Shown here in pieces: positions 32,281 through 40,652 of a stretch of DNA of 45,690 nucleotides. The notes below the pieces were generated by a model. The model was not told where the DNA came from. It ran no database searches and saw nothing but the letters and a program-made list of their open reading frames with translations. Origin of the DNA: Mycolicibacter sinensis (lineage in GTDB: Bacteria; Actinomycetota; Actinomycetes; Mycobacteriales; Mycobacteriaceae); assembly GCF_001667945.1 (NCBI RefSeq), contig NZ_LZJK01000138.1, forward strand, positions 1-45,690. Direction: 5' to 3'. A program made the position numbers and the translations under genes. Numbering within the stretch: position 1 is the stretch's first letter; each line of letters begins with the position of its first letter.

Positions 32281-33464
32281 CGACCGACGCGATAGGTAGC
32301 GCGCGTCGCTGGTCGATCCTGGGCTTGGCGCTGACGGCGACCATGTGCGCCAACGTGTTCATCAATGGTGTCGCGTTTCTTATCCCCGTTCTGCACAGCG
32401 ACCGCGGGCTGGATCTCGCCCGGGCCGGGCTGCTGTCGTCGCTGCCGAGTTTCGGCCTGGTGGCGACGCTGATCGCCTGGGGCTACCTGGTGGACCGGCT
32501 CGGTGAGCGGCTGGTGCTGGTGGCCGGCTCGGCGCTGACCGCGCTGGCGACATTCGGGGCGGCGAGCGCATCGTCGGGGGGCTCGCTGACCGCCACCGGC
32601 GCATTCCTGCTGCTGGGCGGGATGGCCGCGGCCAGCAGTAACACCGCCAGCGGCCGGCTGGTGGTGGGATGGTTTCCCGCGCATCAGCGGGGTCTGGCGA
32701 TGGGTATCCGACAGACCGCGCAGCCCTTGGGAGTCGGACTGGGCGCGTTGGTGATTCCGCGCCTGGCCGAACACCACGGCATCGGCGTGGCGCTGCTGTT
32801 CCCGGCCGCGGTGTGCGCGGCGGCGGCGCTGGCCTGCGCCGTGGGGGTCAGTGACCCGCCCCGTCCACCGCGCGACGAAGCACCGGCCGAACACCTGGCC
32901 AACCCCTACCGCGGCTCGGCGCTGCTGTGGCGGATCCACGCGATGTCGGTGCTGCTGGTGGTGCCGCAGGTGATGGTGTGGACGTTCATGCTGGTCTGGC
33001 TGATGTCCGAGCGGGGCTGGTCGGCGGGCGCGGCCGGCGCCCTGGTCACCGTCAGCCAACTGCTGGGAGCAGCCGGCCGGATCGGTGCCGGACGCTGGTC
33101 GGACCGGGTCGGGTCCCGGTTGCGGCCGGTGCGCACCATCGCCGTCGCCGCTGCGCTGACCATGCTGGCCCTGGCGGTGACCGCCTGGGCCGGATCGCCG
33201 ATCAGTGTGGCGCTCATCGTGGTGGCGTCGGTGATCACGGTGTCGGACAACGGATTGGCCTTCACGGCGATCGCCGAGATCGCCGGCCCGTTCTGGAGTG
33301 GGCGGGCCTTGGGCGCCCAGAACACCAGTCAACACTTCGCGGGCGGGCTGGCGCCACCGTTGTTCGGCACCCTGATCGGCGTGGCCGGCTACCCCGTGGC
33401 GTTCGCGGTCTGCGCGCTGTTCCCGCTGGCCGCGCTGCCGGTCGTGCCGGCCGATCCGGACTAG
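32277..33464 (+). CDS. MFS transporter 2, paralog of MFS 1
   Basis: A 395-aa major facilitator, last of the four-gene operon, starting at ATGA over the GntR stop. It aligns along its whole length with MFS 1, with identical blocks such as GSALTALATFGAAS, MGIRQTAQPLG and GALVTVSQLLGAAGR and the terminal PLFG/PVFG region. Its operon position suggests uptake of the module's substrate. Its stop overlaps that of the convergent leuB (CTAG). Confidence 0.9.
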   Translation: MTTDAIGSARRWSILGLALTATMCANVFINGVAFLIPVLHSDRGLDLARAGLLSSLPSFGLVATLIAWGYLVDRLGERLVLVAGSALTALATFGAASASSGGSLTATGAFLLLGGMAAASSNTASGRLVVGWFPAHQRGLAMGIRQTAQPLGVGLGALVIPRLAEHHGIGVALLFPAAVCAAAALACAVGVSDPPRPPRDEAPAEHLANPYRGSALLWRIHAMSVLLVVPQVMVWTFMLVWLMSERGWSAGAAGALVTVSQLLGAAGRIGAGRWSDRVGSRLRPVRTIAVAAALTMLALAVTAWAGSPISVALIVVASVITVSDNGLAFTAIAEIAGPFWSGRALGAQNTSQHFAGGLAPPLFGTLIGVAGYPVAFAVCALFPLAALPVVPADPD

Positions 33465-34477
33465 AGCAGGCCCAGAATCCGGTCGCCGGTGGCGGCCGTC
33501 GACAGCTTCTGGCTGCCGCGGGTGGCCAGGTGCTGCTCGACAGCCTTGTCGACCCGGGCCGCGGCAGCGTGCTCGCCGATGTGGCTCAGCAGCATGGCCA
33601 CCGACATCACCGCCGCAGTCGGGTCGGCGACGCCCTGCCCGGCGATGTCCGGGGCGCTGCCGTGCACCGGCTCGAACATCGACGGGTTGGTTCCGGTGGC
33701 GTCGATGTTGCCGCTGGCCGCCAACCCGATCCCACCGCACACGGCGCCGGCCAGGTCGGTGATGATGTCGCCGAACAGGTTGTCGCTGACGATCACGTCG
33801 AACCGGCCGGGATCGTTGACCAGGTAGATGGTGGCGGCGTCCACGTGGGTATAGGCGGTCTCGACGTCCGGGTACTCCTTGCCGATCTCGGCCACCGTGC
33901 GCGTCCACAGCGATCCGGCGTAGGTCAGCACATTGTTCTTGTGCACCAGGGTCAGGTGCTTGCGCCGCGCGCGGGCCTTCTCGAACGCGAACCGCACCAC
34001 CCGGGCCACGCCGAACGCGGTGTTGACGCTGACCTCGGTGGCGACCTCATGCGCGGTGCCGACGCGAAGCGCGCCACCGTTGCCGGTGTAGGGCCCTTCG
34101 GTGCCTTCACGCACCACCACGAAGTCGATCGCGGGCGGATCGGCCAGCGGGCTGGCGACCCCCGGGTAGAGCCGGCTGGGTCGCAGGTTGACGTGGTGGT
34201 CCAGCGCGAACCGGGCGTGCAGCAACAGACCGCGCTCCAGCACCCCCGACGGCACCGAGGGATCACCGATCGCACCGAGCAGGATCACGTCGTGGCCGCG
34301 GAGTTCGTCGAGCACCGAATCCGGCAGCACCTCACCGGTGGCGTGATAGCGCTTTGCCCCGAGGTCGTAGGTGGTCTTCTCCGTACCCGGCAGCACCGCG
34401 TCGAGCACTTTCACCGCTTCGGTGATGACCTCCGGGCCGATACCGTCGCCGGGGATGACCGCGAGTTTGACGCTCAT
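33461..34477 (-). CDS. leuB: 3-isopropylmalate dehydrogenase
   Basis: Oxidative decarboxylation of 3-isopropylmalate in leucine synthesis. Motifs are IPGDGIGPEVI at the N terminus, the substrate-binding VVREGTEGPYTG, and SDNLFGDIITDLAG with the metal-binding Asp residues. The 338-aa length is typical of the actinobacterial form. The ATG at 34477 overlaps the serA stop (ATGA), so serA-leuB is one operon. The 3' end overlaps MFS 2 by 4 bases. Confidence 0.97.
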   Translation of the reverse strand: MSVKLAVIPGDGIGPEVITEAVKVLDAVLPGTEKTTYDLGAKRYHATGEVLPDSVLDELRGHDVILLGAIGDPSVPSGVLERGLLLHARFALDHHVNLRPSRLYPGVASPLADPPAIDFVVVREGTEGPYTGNGGALRVGTAHEVATEVSVNTAFGVARVVRFAFEKARARRKHLTLVHKNNVLTYAGSLWTRTVAEIGKEYPDVETAYTHVDAATIYLVNDPGRFDVIVSDNLFGDIITDLAGAVCGGIGLAASGNIDATGTNPSMFEPVHGSAPDIAGQGVADPTAAVMSVAMLLSHIGEHAAAARVDKAVEQHLATRGSQKLSTAATGDRILGLL

Positions 34478-36060
34478 GCCAGGTCAACCTCCTCGATCTT
34501 GTTGGCGCCGACGGCCGCGCTGATCGCCGAGCACACATCTGCGGGCACCTGGCGGTCGACCCGCAGCAGGATCGTCGCCGCCGGCCCCTCGGCGTCCTCG
34601 GAGAGTTGTGCGGCATGGATGTTGATCCCGGCAGAACCCAACAGGGTGCCGATCTTGCCCAGCGCGCCGGGCTGGTCGGAGTAGTTGATGATCAGGTTGA
34701 CACCCTCGGCCCGCAAGTCGAAGTGCCGGCCGTTGATCTCGACGATCTTCTCCACCTGATGCGGGCCGGACAGGGTGCCGGCCACGGTGACGACCGCCCC
34801 GTCGGCGGTCACCGCCCTGAGCTCGACGACGCTACGGTGGTTGGGACTTTCGGTGGCGCTGCCGATTTCGGCGTCCACTCCCCGCTCGGCAGCCAGCGCC
34901 GGCGCGTTGACGAACGTCACCGGATCCTCGATGACGGCCGAGAAGAGCCCACGCAGGGCCGAAAGCCGCAGCACTCCAACGTCTTCGGATGCCAGCTCAC
35001 CGCGCACCTGCACCGACAGCGACACCGGCAGACCGTCGGAGAGTGCACCGGCCAACAGCCCGAGTTTGCGCACCAGGTCCAGCCAGGGCGCTACTTCCTC
35101 ACTGACCGCGCCACCGCCGACGTTGACCGCGTCGGGCACGAATTCCCCAGCCAGCGCCAGCTTTACGCTCTTGGCGACGTCGGTGCCGGCCCGGTCCTGG
35201 GCCTCGGCGGTCGAGGCGCCCAGGTGCGGGGTCACCACGACCTGCGGCAGGTCGAACAACGGGGAGTCGGTGCACGGTTCGGTGGCGAACACGTCCAGTC
35301 CGGCGGCTCGGACATGGCCGCTGGTGATCGCCTCGGCCAGCGCCGCCTCGTCGATCAACCCGCCACGGGCCGCGTTGACGATGATGACCCCGGGCTTCGT
35401 CTTCGCCAGCGCCTCCTTGCCGATCAGGCCCGCGGTCTCGGGCGTCTTCGGCAGGTGCACCGAGATGAAGTCGGCGCGCGCCAGCAGCTCGTCGAGGCTG
35501 AGCAGCTCGATGCCCAGCTGCGCGGCCCGAGCCGCCGACACGTAGGGGTCGTAGGCGATGATATGCGCACCGAACGCGGCCAGGCGCTGGGCGACAAGCT
35601 GGCCGATGCGGCCCAAGCCGACCACGCCGACGGTGTGGTCGAAGATCTCGGTGCCGGAGAACGACGAGCGCTTCCACTCGCGGTTGTGCAGTGAGGCGTC
35701 CGCAGCCGGGATCTGACGGGCGGCGGCGAGCATCAGCGCGATCGCATGCTCGGCGGCGCTGTGGATGTTCGACGTCGGAGCGTTGACCACCAGCACTCCG
35801 CGCGCGGTGGCGGCGTCGACGTCGACGTTGTCCAGGCCGACCCCGGCACGCGCCACGATCTTGAGCTTGGTGCCGGCCGCCAGCACCTCGGCATCGACGG
35901 TGGTGGCCGAGCGCACCAGCAAGGCGTCCGCATCCGGTACCGCCGCCAGCAGCTTCTCCCGGTCCGGGCCGTCGACCCAGCGCACCTCGACCTGGTCACC
36001 CAGGGCGGCCACGGTGGATTGGGCGAGTTTGTCAGCGATCAAAACCACGGGCAGAGTCAC
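34474..36060 (-). CDS. serA: D-3-phosphoglycerate dehydrogenase
   Basis: First step of serine synthesis. The 528-aa type-1 enzyme has the Rossmann motif VGLGRIGQLVAQRL, the catalytic Arg, Glu and His of NAARGGLIDE, FATEP and VTPHLGAST, the actinobacterial intervening domain, and a C-terminal ACT domain (NYSDQPGALGKIGTLLG) for serine feedback. The frame extends to 36216, but the GTG at 36060 (VTLPVVLIADKL) gives the same length as M. tuberculosis SerA1. Confidence 0.97.
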   Translation of the reverse strand: MTLPVVLIADKLAQSTVAALGDQVEVRWVDGPDREKLLAAVPDADALLVRSATTVDAEVLAAGTKLKIVARAGVGLDNVDVDAATARGVLVVNAPTSNIHSAAEHAIALMLAAARQIPAADASLHNREWKRSSFSGTEIFDHTVGVVGLGRIGQLVAQRLAAFGAHIIAYDPYVSAARAAQLGIELLSLDELLARADFISVHLPKTPETAGLIGKEALAKTKPGVIIVNAARGGLIDEAALAEAITSGHVRAAGLDVFATEPCTDSPLFDLPQVVVTPHLGASTAEAQDRAGTDVAKSVKLALAGEFVPDAVNVGGGAVSEEVAPWLDLVRKLGLLAGALSDGLPVSLSVQVRGELASEDVGVLRLSALRGLFSAVIEDPVTFVNAPALAAERGVDAEIGSATESPNHRSVVELRAVTADGAVVTVAGTLSGPHQVEKIVEINGRHFDLRAEGVNLIINYSDQPGALGKIGTLLGSAGINIHAAQLSEDAEGPAATILLRVDRQVPADVCSAISAAVGANKIEEVDLA

Positions 36061-36066
36061 CCGGCC

Positions 36067-36072
36067 AGCGTA
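36067..36072 (-). promoter_or_regulatory. -10 box for leaderless serA mRNA
   Basis: TACGCT on the minus strand, 6 bases before the GTG at 36060, with no ribosome site. Confidence 0.4.
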
Positions 36073-36233
36073 GTGGGCCATCGCCAGCGCGACGAAGTCG
36101 GGCGCAGCGGGCCGCCCACCATTAGACAGGCGCGGCGATGGGCCTGGCCCAGCCGGGCGAAACCGTCCGTCTCGGTAGCGATGCAGCGTGCGGGCGAATG
36201 TTCGACGCGGACGCAACTTTCTCAGAACACTTG

Positions 36234-36254
36234 TAAGTTACTCGTCGGTATGTT
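36234..36254 (+). promoter_or_regulatory. Candidate promoter region of secreted repeat protein 2
   Basis: Two TANNNT boxes, TAAGTT (36234-36239) and TATGTT (36249-36254), lie 70-90 bases before the start. Neither has a good -35 box. The TAAGTT box resembles the one before the paralog at 9347. The rest of the 262-base gap (36061-36322) shows no gene. Confidence 0.3.
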
Positions 36255-36322
36255 ACGTTCGCTCAGGTTGCACCCAGGCAATGTATTCAATTTTCTGAAA
36301 AGACCCGGAAGAGGAGTTCCGA

Positions 36323-37975
36323 ATGCACCGTCGCATTCTTTGGGCCGCCGGCGCTGCTGGCGGTGGTCTGCTGACCAGCGCATTTTTGACGACGGCCATT
36401 GCCGTCGCCGACACTGGCACCGGTAGCACCGTCACCGACAACGCCTTCACCATCGGGGACTTCACCTTCGATCCGGGCGGCGACGGATACACGCCGATCA
36501 GCCCGCTGTCTCAGCTTTCGCCGCTGTTGGGCATCGGCGGCGCGTCGATCAGTAAGGCGCTGACCTCTTCCGGGCTTGCCCGCCAGGAGTTCGATGTCTA
36601 CGGCAAGGACGGCACCGAGCTGGGCACCGTCAACACCAACGTCAACGTGCAGAACCTGTTGGGCATCGAATCCGTCCAGCTGCGGGTCATCGACGCCGAC
36701 GGCGGTGCCGGCGCCGCGGGGCTCCCGGCCGTCGGGACGGTCTACAGCATCACCGACCTCGGTGGCGGCTTCCAGAACGTCTACATCGCCACGCCGGGCG
36801 CCGACGGCGGCCCCGGCACTGTCACCGACGTGCTGGTGACGCCGCTGGGCAACATGAACCTGGACTGGCTCTTCGGCGGCTATGACGCCACTCATGGGCT
36901 CAACCCCGGCGATGCCTTCGCCGGCCTGGCCGGCGGCGCCGGCGAATCCAGCGACAACGCCTTCACCATCGACGGCGTGACCTTCGACCCCGGGGCCGAC
37001 GGATTCAAAGAGGCCAACGAGCTCTTCGGCATCGCGCCGTTGATGAACCTCGGCGGCGGCATGGCCGTCCTCGGCACCATCCAGCTCCCGCTGTACACCC
37101 AGAACTTCGACGTGTACGACGGCGACGAGCTGGCCGGGACGGTGAAGACCAACGTCAACACCCTCAACCTGCTGGGCATCGAAGCCACCCAGTTCACCGT
37201 CGCCAGCAGCAAACTGGCCGAGGGTGCCGACGCCGCTGACCTTCCGGTCAAGGGCGCCGTCTACTCCGTCGTCAACCTCGGTGGTGGCATCCAGAACATC
37301 TACACCGCGGTGCCCGGCGCCGACGGCGGCAAAGCCACCATCACCGACACCTTGGTGACGCCGTGGGGCAAGACCGACCTGAGTTCGATGTTCGCCGGCT
37401 TCGACGCCACCAAGCCCCTGGACCCGGGGGCGGCGCTGACCGGCCTCGACGGCGGCGCCGGGAACCTCGGCGAAAACGCCTTCACCATCAACGGGATCAC
37501 CTTCACCCCGGGCGACGACGGCTTCACCGCCATCAACCCGATGTTCGGTGTTGCGCCGTTGCTGGCGATCGGTGGCGGCGAGCTTGCCGGCGTGCCGTTG
37601 GCGCCCCAGGACCTCGAGGTGTACGGCGCCGACGGCAACCTGCTCGGCTCGGTTGACACAGTGGTGAACGTCGCGAACCTGTTCGGCATGATCGAGACCA
37701 CCCAGTTCACCATCACCGACGGCGAGTTCGCCGATGGTGTGACCGCCGGCCTGCCCGCCGACGGCACGGTGTACTCCATCACCGACCTGTTCGGCTGGAC
37801 GAACATCTACCAGGCCATCCCCGGTGTCGGCGACGGTCCGGCGACCATCTCCGATGTCCTGGTGACGCCGTTCGGCAACATGGACCTGAGTTGGATGTTC
37901 GGCAACTTCGACGCCACCGCCGTCTTCAACCCGGGCGACATCCTCGCCGGCCTCGACTTGGGCGATTTCGCCTAA
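36323..37975 (+). CDS. Secreted repeat protein, three repeats (family member 2)
   Basis: A 550-aa protein with a signal peptide (1 to about 29, ending AIAVAD) and three compact repeats at about 39-200, 210-370 and 384-545. Each reads (D/E)NAFTI-(D/N)G or GD, FDPG or FTPG, (I/L)(A/S)PLL or similar, VYG/VYD, NLLGI or NLFGM, GTVYSITDL, NVYIA or NIYQA, and LVTP(L/W/F)G, ending in NPGD or DPGA. It is the paralog of the 721-aa protein at 7182-9347 but lacks the two long insertions. No catalytic motif or anchor is seen. The ATG has an AGAGGAG site. A strong terminator follows. Confidence 0.82.
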   Translation: MHRRILWAAGAAGGGLLTSAFLTTAIAVADTGTGSTVTDNAFTIGDFTFDPGGDGYTPISPLSQLSPLLGIGGASISKALTSSGLARQEFDVYGKDGTELGTVNTNVNVQNLLGIESVQLRVIDADGGAGAAGLPAVGTVYSITDLGGGFQNVYIATPGADGGPGTVTDVLVTPLGNMNLDWLFGGYDATHGLNPGDAFAGLAGGAGESSDNAFTIDGVTFDPGADGFKEANELFGIAPLMNLGGGMAVLGTIQLPLYTQNFDVYDGDELAGTVKTNVNTLNLLGIEATQFTVASSKLAEGADAADLPVKGAVYSVVNLGGGIQNIYTAVPGADGGKATITDTLVTPWGKTDLSSMFAGFDATKPLDPGAALTGLDGGAGNLGENAFTINGITFTPGDDGFTAINPMFGVAPLLAIGGGELAGVPLAPQDLEVYGADGNLLGSVDTVVNVANLFGMIETTQFTITDGEFADGVTAGLPADGTVYSITDLFGWTNIYQAIPGVGDGPATISDVLVTPFGNMDLSWMFGNFDATAVFNPGDILAGLDLGDFA

Positions 37976-37991
37976 AGGCCGCGGCCGACCG

Positions 37992-38033
37992 AAAACCCCA
38001 CCTGTCGCGGCTGTCAGGTGGGGTTTTCTTTTT
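37992..38033 (+). terminator. Canonical intrinsic terminator
   Basis: A perfect 13-bp stem (37992-38004 with 38015-38027), a 10-base loop and a CTTTTT tail, 17 bases after the secreted repeat protein. The A-run on the left arm also lets it work for the convergent ATP-grasp gene. Such textbook terminators are uncommon in mycobacteria. Confidence 0.9.
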
Positions 38034-38056
38034 CCCTATATGGCGCAAGCCGTGAG

Positions 38057-39511
38057 TCAGGCCCGGGCGACGAGCCGCGGCACGGTCGGCTCCCCCGGCG
38101 ACAGCCGGGTCGAGCGGAAGTGGGCCTTGAGGCCCGCCACCCAGCGCCGGCACCGCTCGGTGAGCCGATAGTCTTTGGTCTGCAGGTGCCCGCGGGTGAC
38201 CAGCACTCCGAGTTCGGCGCCCTTGCAACGCACGTCGCCGGGCGCGGCGATGCGCATGTAGAACGCCTCCGACTCGTCCATCAGCGACGCCCAGTCGTTG
38301 GCCGGACGGGCAAACGACACCCGCCCGTCGTCGTCGAGACGCCAGATCCCGGTACGTGGCGTCGCGGTCAGCAGCTCGACGTGCGAGGAGGTCTCCCAGA
38401 TCATCAGCTGGCCCCAGACGTCGTTGTCGCCGTAGCCGCGCTCCCAGCGCGAGTTGAGCTCGTCGACGTCGAGTTCGTAATCCACGTCCAGGTATTCGAG
38501 CAGATGGAACAGGAACAACGGCACGTCGGCGTAGGCCTCGGTGGTCAGGTTCGTCATCGGGCTCACTCCGCTCAGGCGGGGATTCACCTCGCCGAGATAC
38601 AGCTCGTCGGAGTCCAGGTCGCGCAGCAGGTCCACCTCGAAGTAGCCGCGGTATCGCTCGCGGCCCAGGCAGTCGCCGAGCTTGCGCACCATCTCCCGCG
38701 CGGCGTGCGTCTGCGCCGGGGTCAGCGCCCCACGCCACACGTCATTGCCGCACCACCCGCCCTTGTAGGGGGTCAGCTCTGAATAGCCGACCAGGCTGGT
38801 CATGGCCGGTCCGACCACGGTGCCGTGCCGGGTCAGCGCGCCCTCCAAGCACACCTCGACATTGCGGATGCGCTTCATCACCTTGAGTTCCTGGCCGACC
38901 AGCGCCTCGGCGTGCCGGTCCCAGTCGCGTTGGCCGCGCAGAAAATATGTTGTCGTGCCGGCGTCGCCGTAGGCGGCCTGGACGACGAGGTTCTCCCCCA
39001 GCCCGGCACCGCGGGCCAGCGTCAACAGGTCGTCATAGGAACCGGCCCGTCCGATCACATTGGGCACGCTCGACACGCCCGCCTGCTGGGCCAGGCGCGT
39101 CATGACGATCTTGGAACTCAGGCGATGTCGCAGCTCCCATCCCGGCTGCATGACCTCCAGCTCCACTTCGTGGGCCAGAGCCTGGGTGGCCTCGTCGAGC
39201 ATCACGAAGCAGGCCTTGCCGCCGGGCCCTTGGCGCGCGATGAACTCGAGGGTCTCCGGATCACGCAGCAGGTAATTGCACACGTCCTGCATGGAGTCGA
39301 AGTCCATCCGGTCGCGCCGCCGGGGGACGAACACCCGCGGGTGCTCGCCTTCGAACGAGTCGAAGTAGGTCAGGTAGAAGAAGTTGCGCACCCAGCGGTC
39401 GATGCCGAGCAGATTGAACGGGGTCGGCGATATGAAGTACAGCGGGACGGTGTTGGTGTGAAAGTACGCGCGGATATCCGAGAGCCCGTGCAGCCGACGG
39501 CGCGGTTCCAT
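38057..39511 (-). CDS. ATP-grasp (biotin-carboxylase-like) protein
   Basis: A 484-aa protein with an ATP-grasp core. VVQAAYGDAGTTTYFL fits the nucleotide-binding loop, GYFEVDLL and YLGEVNPRLSGVSP the Mg-binding end, as in carboxylate-amine ligases and biotin carboxylases. No biotin carboxyl carrier domain is attached. The N-terminal half (about 1-120) is not recognisable. The product is unknown: an amide or peptide bond former is possible. The frame reaches a GTG at 39541, but that codon lies inside the terminator hairpin of ilvC, so I prefer the ATG at 39511 (MEPRRRLHGLSD). M. tuberculosis has other genes in this serA-ilvC gap. Confidence 0.72.
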   Translation of the reverse strand: MEPRRRLHGLSDIRAYFHTNTVPLYFISPTPFNLLGIDRWVRNFFYLTYFDSFEGEHPRVFVPRRRDRMDFDSMQDVCNYLLRDPETLEFIARQGPGGKACFVMLDEATQALAHEVELEVMQPGWELRHRLSSKIVMTRLAQQAGVSSVPNVIGRAGSYDDLLTLARGAGLGENLVVQAAYGDAGTTTYFLRGQRDWDRHAEALVGQELKVMKRIRNVEVCLEGALTRHGTVVGPAMTSLVGYSELTPYKGGWCGNDVWRGALTPAQTHAAREMVRKLGDCLGRERYRGYFEVDLLRDLDSDELYLGEVNPRLSGVSPMTNLTTEAYADVPLFLFHLLEYLDVDYELDVDELNSRWERGYGDNDVWGQLMIWETSSHVELLTATPRTGIWRLDDDGRVSFARPANDWASLMDESEAFYMRIAAPGDVRCKGAELGVLVTRGHLQTKDYRLTERCRRWVAGLKAHFRSTRLSPGEPTVPRLVARA

Positions 39512-39535
39512 CCCACAAGTCTGCACCGAAATTGA

Positions 39536-39574
39536 AGCCACGCAGGCGTCCTCTCGGACATTGCCTGCGTGGCT
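39536..39574 (-). terminator. ilvC terminator hairpin with GAGA tetraloop
   Basis: On the minus strand a 12-bp outer stem (39563-39574 with 39536-39547), a 3-base bulge and a 4-bp inner stem close a GAGA (GNRA) loop. The RNA then reads TTCAATTTC. It begins 16 bases after the ilvC stop. Confidence 0.8.
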
Positions 39575-39589
39575 GCAATCTGGAACTGA

Positions 39590-40603
39590 CTAGGCCGTTT
39601 CGGTGATGGGCCGGTCCACCCAGCTCATCAGGTCGCGCAGCTTCTTGCCGGTGACCTCGATCGGGTGCTCGGCGTTGGCCTTGCGCAGCCCCTCGAGTTC
39701 CTTGTTGCCGCCCTCGACGTTGGCCACCAGGCGCTTGACGAAGGTGCCGTCCTGGATGTCGGAGAGGATGTCGCGCATCCGCTGCTTGGTGTCGGCGTCG
39801 ATCACCCGCGGGCCGGACAGGTAGCCGCCGAACTCCGCGGTGTCGGAAACCGAGTAGTTCATCCGGGCGATGCCACCCTCATACATCAGGTCGACGATCA
39901 GCTTGAGCTCGTGCAGCACCTCGAAGTAGGCCATCTCCGGGGCGTAACCGGCCTCGACCATCACCTCGAAGCCGGCCTTGACCAACTCCTCGGTGCCGCC
40001 GCACAATACGGCCTGCTCACCGAACAGGTCGGTCTCGGTCTCCTCCTTGAAGGTGGTCTTGATCACGCCGGCCCGGGTGCCGCCGATGCCCTTGGCGTAC
40101 GACAGCGCCAGCGCCTCCCCTTCACCGCGCGGGTCCTGGGCGACCGCGATCAGCGAGGGCACGCCCTTGCCGTCGACGAACTGACGGCGCACCAGGTGGC
40201 CCGGCCCCTTGGGCGCGACCATCCCGACGGTGATGTCATCAGCCGGCTTGATCAGCCCGAAGTGGATGTTGAGGCCGTGGCCGAAGAACAGCGCGTCACC
40301 GGCCTTCAGGTTGGGCTCGATGTCGTTTGTGAAGATCTCGGCCTGCGCGGTGTCGGGCGCCAGCAGCATGATCACGTCGGCCCACTTGGCGACCTCGGCC
40401 GGGGTGTCGACCTCCAGGCCCTGCTCGGTAACCTTGGCCCGCGACTTGGAGCCTTCCTTGAGGCCGACCTTCACCTGCACGCCGGAGTCGCGCAGGCTCA
40501 GCGAGTGCGCGTGCCCCTGGCTGCCGTAGCCGATCACGCCGACCTTGCGGCCCTGGATGATCGACAGGTCGGCGTCGTCGTCGTAGAACATCTCAACTGC
40601 CAC
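39590..40603 (-). CDS. ilvC: Ketol-acid reductoisomerase
   Basis: Isomerises and reduces acetolactate or acetohydroxybutyrate in valine, leucine and isoleucine synthesis, using Mg and NADPH. The 337-aa class I (short) form has VIGYGSQGHAHSLSLRDSG at the N terminus and the C-terminal knotted domain (LFGEQAVLCGG, EMAYFEVLHELKLIVDLMYEGG). The GTG start at 40603 has a GAAGTGA site. It is the last gene of ilvBNC, 49 bases after ilvN. Confidence 0.97.
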   Translation of the reverse strand: MAVEMFYDDDADLSIIQGRKVGVIGYGSQGHAHSLSLRDSGVQVKVGLKEGSKSRAKVTEQGLEVDTPAEVAKWADVIMLLAPDTAQAEIFTNDIEPNLKAGDALFFGHGLNIHFGLIKPADDITVGMVAPKGPGHLVRRQFVDGKGVPSLIAVAQDPRGEGEALALSYAKGIGGTRAGVIKTTFKEETETDLFGEQAVLCGGTEELVKAGFEVMVEAGYAPEMAYFEVLHELKLIVDLMYEGGIARMNYSVSDTAEFGGYLSGPRVIDADTKQRMRDILSDIQDGTFVKRLVANVEGGNKELEGLRKANAEHPIEVTGKKLRDLMSWVDRPITETA

Positions 40604-40652
40604 TTTGTGTCACTTCTTTCTGTTCGTTCTTCGATGAAGTATTTGCGGGTTG

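Noticed and set aside
27163..33464. Annotation of the catabolic module as an ectoine-degradation (eut/doe) cluster
   Set aside because: The racemase-like proteins resemble the EutA superfamily, but no ectoine hydrolase, deacetylase, DoeC/DoeD-type enzymes or EhuABCD transporter are present.
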